Assembly (NCBI GenBank): GCA_013400155.1
Contig: VXBM01001215.1
Span: 1-64,000, forward strand
Origin: Helopsaltes ochotensis
Lineage: Eukaryota; Chordata; Aves; Passeriformes; Locustellidae
Length of the DNA: 64,000 nucleotides
Reading direction: 5' to 3'
Under the pieces are notes generated by a model. The model did no database searches and was not told the origin of the DNA. It was given only the letters and a program-made list of their open reading frames with translations. The position numbers and the translations under genes were made by a program. Below, piece after piece: positions 60,701 through 64,000 of the stretch; positions within the stretch are counted from its first letter, which is position 1, and every line of letters starts with the position of its first letter.

Positions 60701-62261
60701 ATTTAACATTTGTGGACTTGTTCTTGAATGCCAGACAACCTTTAGGTAAGTCCTGTTTTGAATATACTGATCCTTCTTCTGCAAAGACAGATAAAAATAA
60801 GAAGTTGTCCCATGGAAAAAGTAAAGGCAAAAAGATATTTTACAGCATCGCCCAAGCAACTTTAATAGTTATGAAAGGTACACAGAAAGCCCATGATCTC
60901 ATAGTAAAAATATATGTTTTTTACACTGGGCAATGGAGTTAAATAAAAAACATCTGCCAGCCAAGCTCTGTCTACCAGGAATTTATGCCAGCCCTTTTCA
61001 GGAGAGAAAGTGTAAAAAACCCCAAACCCAACCCTAAAAACTGAAAAATAAATCAAAATTCTGCAGTTAATACAAGGAGTTGAAGATAGAAGCCTTTCAC
61101 AGAAAATCTCTATTGAACAAATACATAAGCTCACCTAACTGGCTTTGCTCAAAAAGAGATTTTTTTTCACCTGATCTGAAAGGAAAACTACTACTTGGCA
61201 ATCTTTTAAAATATAGCTTATGGTTAAATGTCCTCACAGTTAAAGGCAAACAGAAAGAAGCTTTTAGTAACAGCTGCAGCTCTACTTTCCAACAATGTGA
61301 CCGACTCCTCTAAAATACTTTGTTTGTCTTTTTCTAAAGCTGACATTTAAAAAATATAATCTTGGAAACTCAGTCATTTCAATACTGGTCTTAAAGTATA
61401 AAAAAAATATACATATTGTCTTTAGGACAATGCCCATAAGCTGAAGGTGTTTTTCCAAAATAAAAGTTGTGAAGGGAGTTGTTTGGTTCCTTTTTGCGGT
61501 GGTTTTGTTTGTTCGTTTGTTTATTGTTTGTTTTTTGTTTGGTTTTGGTGTTTGTTTATTTGGGGTTTTTGGTTTTTTGTTTGTTTGGGGTTTTTGTTTG
61601 TTTGTTTCCAAAAAGCAAGTTTTTCCTCTGTGAAGGAAGAAATGGGAAAAACATAATTTTCTAAATAAACTTAAAGTCTTCAATTGTACTTCATGTGATA
61701 CTGTGTTGTCTCCTTTTCTGTTCACATGGAGTTTCCTATATTTTTTCATAATAGATTAGCTTCTTTTACCTATTTTTTAAGTCTTTTTCCTTTAAGTGCT
61801 TAGGGATGCCTAAGCTTTAAAGGCATGATACCAACAACTAGGCTTTACAAGCAAGACACCAACATGAAAAAAATGAAGAATGTAGTCATTACGAGAATGT
61901 TGCTGCTGTTGAAAACTCTATTTAATACAAATTTATTTTTTAAAAATAGAGTACTTTTAATATTTATTATTTAGTGTTCATTAGGTTGATATAAGTTACT
62001 CTTGTCTCTATGGGTCCTGTTGAGTTTGAATGAACTTTGCCATTGGAGATGCAGTTTTTGTAATTTTAAATCTATTAGCAAACTTGTGTAGGAATTTGCC
62101 AAACAATTTTTGAAGGGAGTTGGAGTGTAGGCTCCCAGAGATTCTGAATGGGAAATTACTGTTTCTTACTCTGATAGTTCAGTTGTTGTAACAACTATTT
62201 AAAATACAAGCCAAGCTACTAGAGCTTTAAGTGGCCATGATAGCGTTGATTTTTTATGGGT
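57796..62261. other. AT-rich noncoding DNA, no gene seen
   Basis: No coding region supported. Contains a poly-A-like run at 60139-60154 and a G/T-rich simple repeat at 61498-61608. Confidence 0.55.
61498..61608 (+). repeat. G/T-rich simple repeat (GTTT/GGTTTT)n
   Basis: About 110 bases made almost only of G and T, with irregular GTTT, GGTTTT and GGGGTTTTT units. The reverse strand yields a 155-codon open frame made mostly of Lys, Asn, Thr, Pro and Gln, an artefact of low complexity. Confidence 0.9.
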
Positions 62262-62655
62262 AAGAGTTGGGGGGAAGGCCAACAAGGTAGATGTCATGGG
62301 GAAAATCTGTTCTAGACCTCCTAACTAGGATTAAGAGGTAGATTCTACAAGCAGCTGGGAGAAGTCTCACAATTGTGATGACACTCAAAATCATCTACTC
62401 CATAACCTTCCCCCCATCAAGGTCACACTTACTGATGTTGCTTTTAAAGACTGGAATTACTACTAAAGACTTCTCCCAGAACAGTCAGGGGATTAGGCCC
62501 GGCCAACATGAATTTATGAAAGGCAAATCCTGCTTGACCAACTTGATCTTCTACTTTGACAAAGTGAAACACTTAGTGCATGAAGAAAAGGCTGTGGATG
62601 TTGTCTACTTGGACTTTAATAAAAATGATTCTATAATTCCATTCTTTTTGCCTGA
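62262..62655 (+). mobile_element. Internally deleted CR1 LINE copy
   Basis: Begins in the endonuclease region (62270-62370: GKANKVDVMGKICSRPPN-like, then SSWEKSHN). It then shows a reverse transcriptase block, GQHEFMKGKSCLTNLIFYFD at about 62500 and AVDVVYLDFNKN near 62590, and immediately after that a CR1-type tail ATGATTCTATAATTCCATTC at about 62625-62645. Most of the endonuclease-to-RT linker and the entire second half of ORF2 are missing, so the copy has at least two internal deletions as well as 5' truncation. Confidence 0.8.
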
Positions 62656-64000
62656 GTAGACTTGACCTCTCAGTTTGAGTATGGCTCAGAATTAAGACAG
62701 ACTAAAAGTGTGTAACTGCTGTCTTCACTTTGTGTAATTAAGGAAGTACTTTCTGGATCAGGGATTGGAAGCCAGATGTCACATCTCCCTGGCAATGTCC
62801 CAGCCTTTAGGCTAACAACCAGATGGGGTTTATGGACTGATGTAGGGCCCCAGTAGAAAGTGGATCAATTCCAGGTAGAAAATCTCATGTTAGGACGTTT
62901 CCTCATGAAAACGAAAATCTTGGGTTCATTCTCCTCAAAACAATGTATTTGACTTAAATGTCCCCTCCATTCCTTCACGTAAATCATTGTATTTTGCGTA
63001 AAATTCTGAAGTATTAATTGAATAAGTAATCTGAATAAAGATTTGGCAAGCTCAGTACTGAACAGATGGGCTACCTGAGCTCAGACACAAGGTAGGTTGA
63101 TACCAATAACAAATAACAAGAGAACCACAGTCCAGAATTTTAAGGAGTTTTAAAGATTTTACATCAGTAGGTATTCATTTCAGGGAGGTGGAGGGGAGGG
63201 CAAAATCAAAGCATTTAAAACAGAAGAATAGAAACAAAGAACTTCAGAGAGGTTCTTTTCAGCTGTTCAAACTACAAGCCTGCAATGCTTCCTCTTTTAC
63301 AAATACCAGTATCACTTAGCAGAGTGAAAAGTGTGTTGTATAAATAATCATTTCACAATCCATTCCTGGTATCAGTTGATCTTCATGACCATGGAAACAT
63401 CTTGGCACCTTTCACAGATGTGGTGTTTGTGTGAGACCAAGAACTTATTGTTACACTTGGTCTGAGCTCAGTGACTGAAAGCACTTGGAGCAAGTTCCTC
63501 TCTGCCGTGGCTCTGGCCAGGTTATGTGCTGCAGCTAATGCTGCTAACATGGCTGTGCAAGCAGCCTGTACCATTTGGTGTTTTATTAGAAGAAGAAAAT
63601 GCTGTTTCTATTATATACATTCATGTCTGTAACTAGACAAGGTTTCATTATAATAAAAATTCTAACAATTTTTTTCCCCTCCTCTAACTGTCTCAATGAT
63701 CATTTTTGTGAGTAAAAATGGAGTCCTACCAACTAATGTATTGGCCACAGATATGAATATTTCTACGAATTGAATAAGAGATTGGGTAAGAAGTGGTTAA
63801 AAATATGATGATTGTACTACAGGACCGCTTCCAGCCTTCTACAACAAATCTGCCTTGCAACAACTAGTTTTAGATTGGGTCAGGAAGATTTCAGGGAAAT
63901 ACAAGGTGATAGTTTATTAAAGTTGAAGGCTTACACTCTTACTGTTCATTAAGTCTTCAGTAATATAGGAAAGGCTTTTAGGAAGCTCTTCTTGTTTGCT
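62656..64000. other. AT-rich noncoding DNA to the end of the window
   Basis: No gene or repeat recognised. Short open frames only. Confidence 0.6.

Noticed and set aside
61282..61749. 155-codon minus-strand frame rich in Lys, Asn, Thr, Pro and Gln
   Set aside because: It is the complement of a G/T simple repeat and is low complexity.
1..64000. CRISPR array, operon, tRNA gene or bacterial mobile system
   Set aside because: No regularly spaced direct repeats, no intact tRNA cloverleaf and no prokaryotic gene organisation. The repeat content is that of a bird genome.

Overview
This window looks like gene-poor nuclear DNA of a bird. The evidence is AT-rich sequence with no convincing protein-coding gene, many 5'-truncated CR1 LINE copies of the avian type (including the octamer-like 3' tail related to ATTCTATG), avian-type endogenous retrovirus LTRs, and no bacterial operon structure. 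It is a draft assembly, with one N run at 56024-56318 and a single N inside a poly-A tract at 25028. The species cannot be fixed from the sequence. All CR1 and LTR family assignments rest on recognition by eye, and boundaries are good to about 20 bp unless target-site duplications define them.

Layout. 1-150 is the cut-off end of a minus-strand solo-type LTR. 151-25.8 kb is mostly single-copy, AT-rich DNA. It contains an ancient L3-like CR1 remnant at about 10.83-12.31 kb whose minus strand still encodes a reverse-transcriptase block, an old CR1 3' end near 17.2 kb, a possible tRNA-derived SINE head at 15.81 kb, a perfect 27-bp palindrome at 22.29 kb and a 47-nt poly-A at 24.99 kb. 25.85-26.49 kb is a degraded avian ERV/LTR repeat.

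28.1-35.5 kb is a dense transposon cluster. A solo LTR (28183-28530) is nested in a CR1 endonuclease fragment with a 6-bp target duplication. Two further CR1 pieces follow at 30.5-31.5 kb, then a second copy of the same LTR family in opposite orientation (31802-32147, also with a perfect 6-bp duplication). Next is a different LTR (32651-33152) followed by retroviral leader, gag and protease remnants up to about 35.33 kb, and then a CR1 fragment.

35.5-55.5 kb is again mainly single-copy noncoding DNA. It holds a 5S-rRNA-derived relic at 37.35-37.44 kb (AmnSINE1-like), a 0.9-kb CR1 at 41.05 kb, two CR1 pieces near 48 kb, and several small hairpins. 55.54-57.80 kb is the largest CR1 (minus strand, containing the assembly gap). 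62.26-62.66 kb is an internally deleted CR1.

There are no working gene systems here. The window is a record of successive LINE, SINE and retrovirus insertions in intergenic or intronic DNA. I did not find an undescribed biological system. The most useful observations are the nested and inverted LTR insertions with target duplications, the gag-pro ERV relic, the 5S-derived relic and a few unexplained palindromes.
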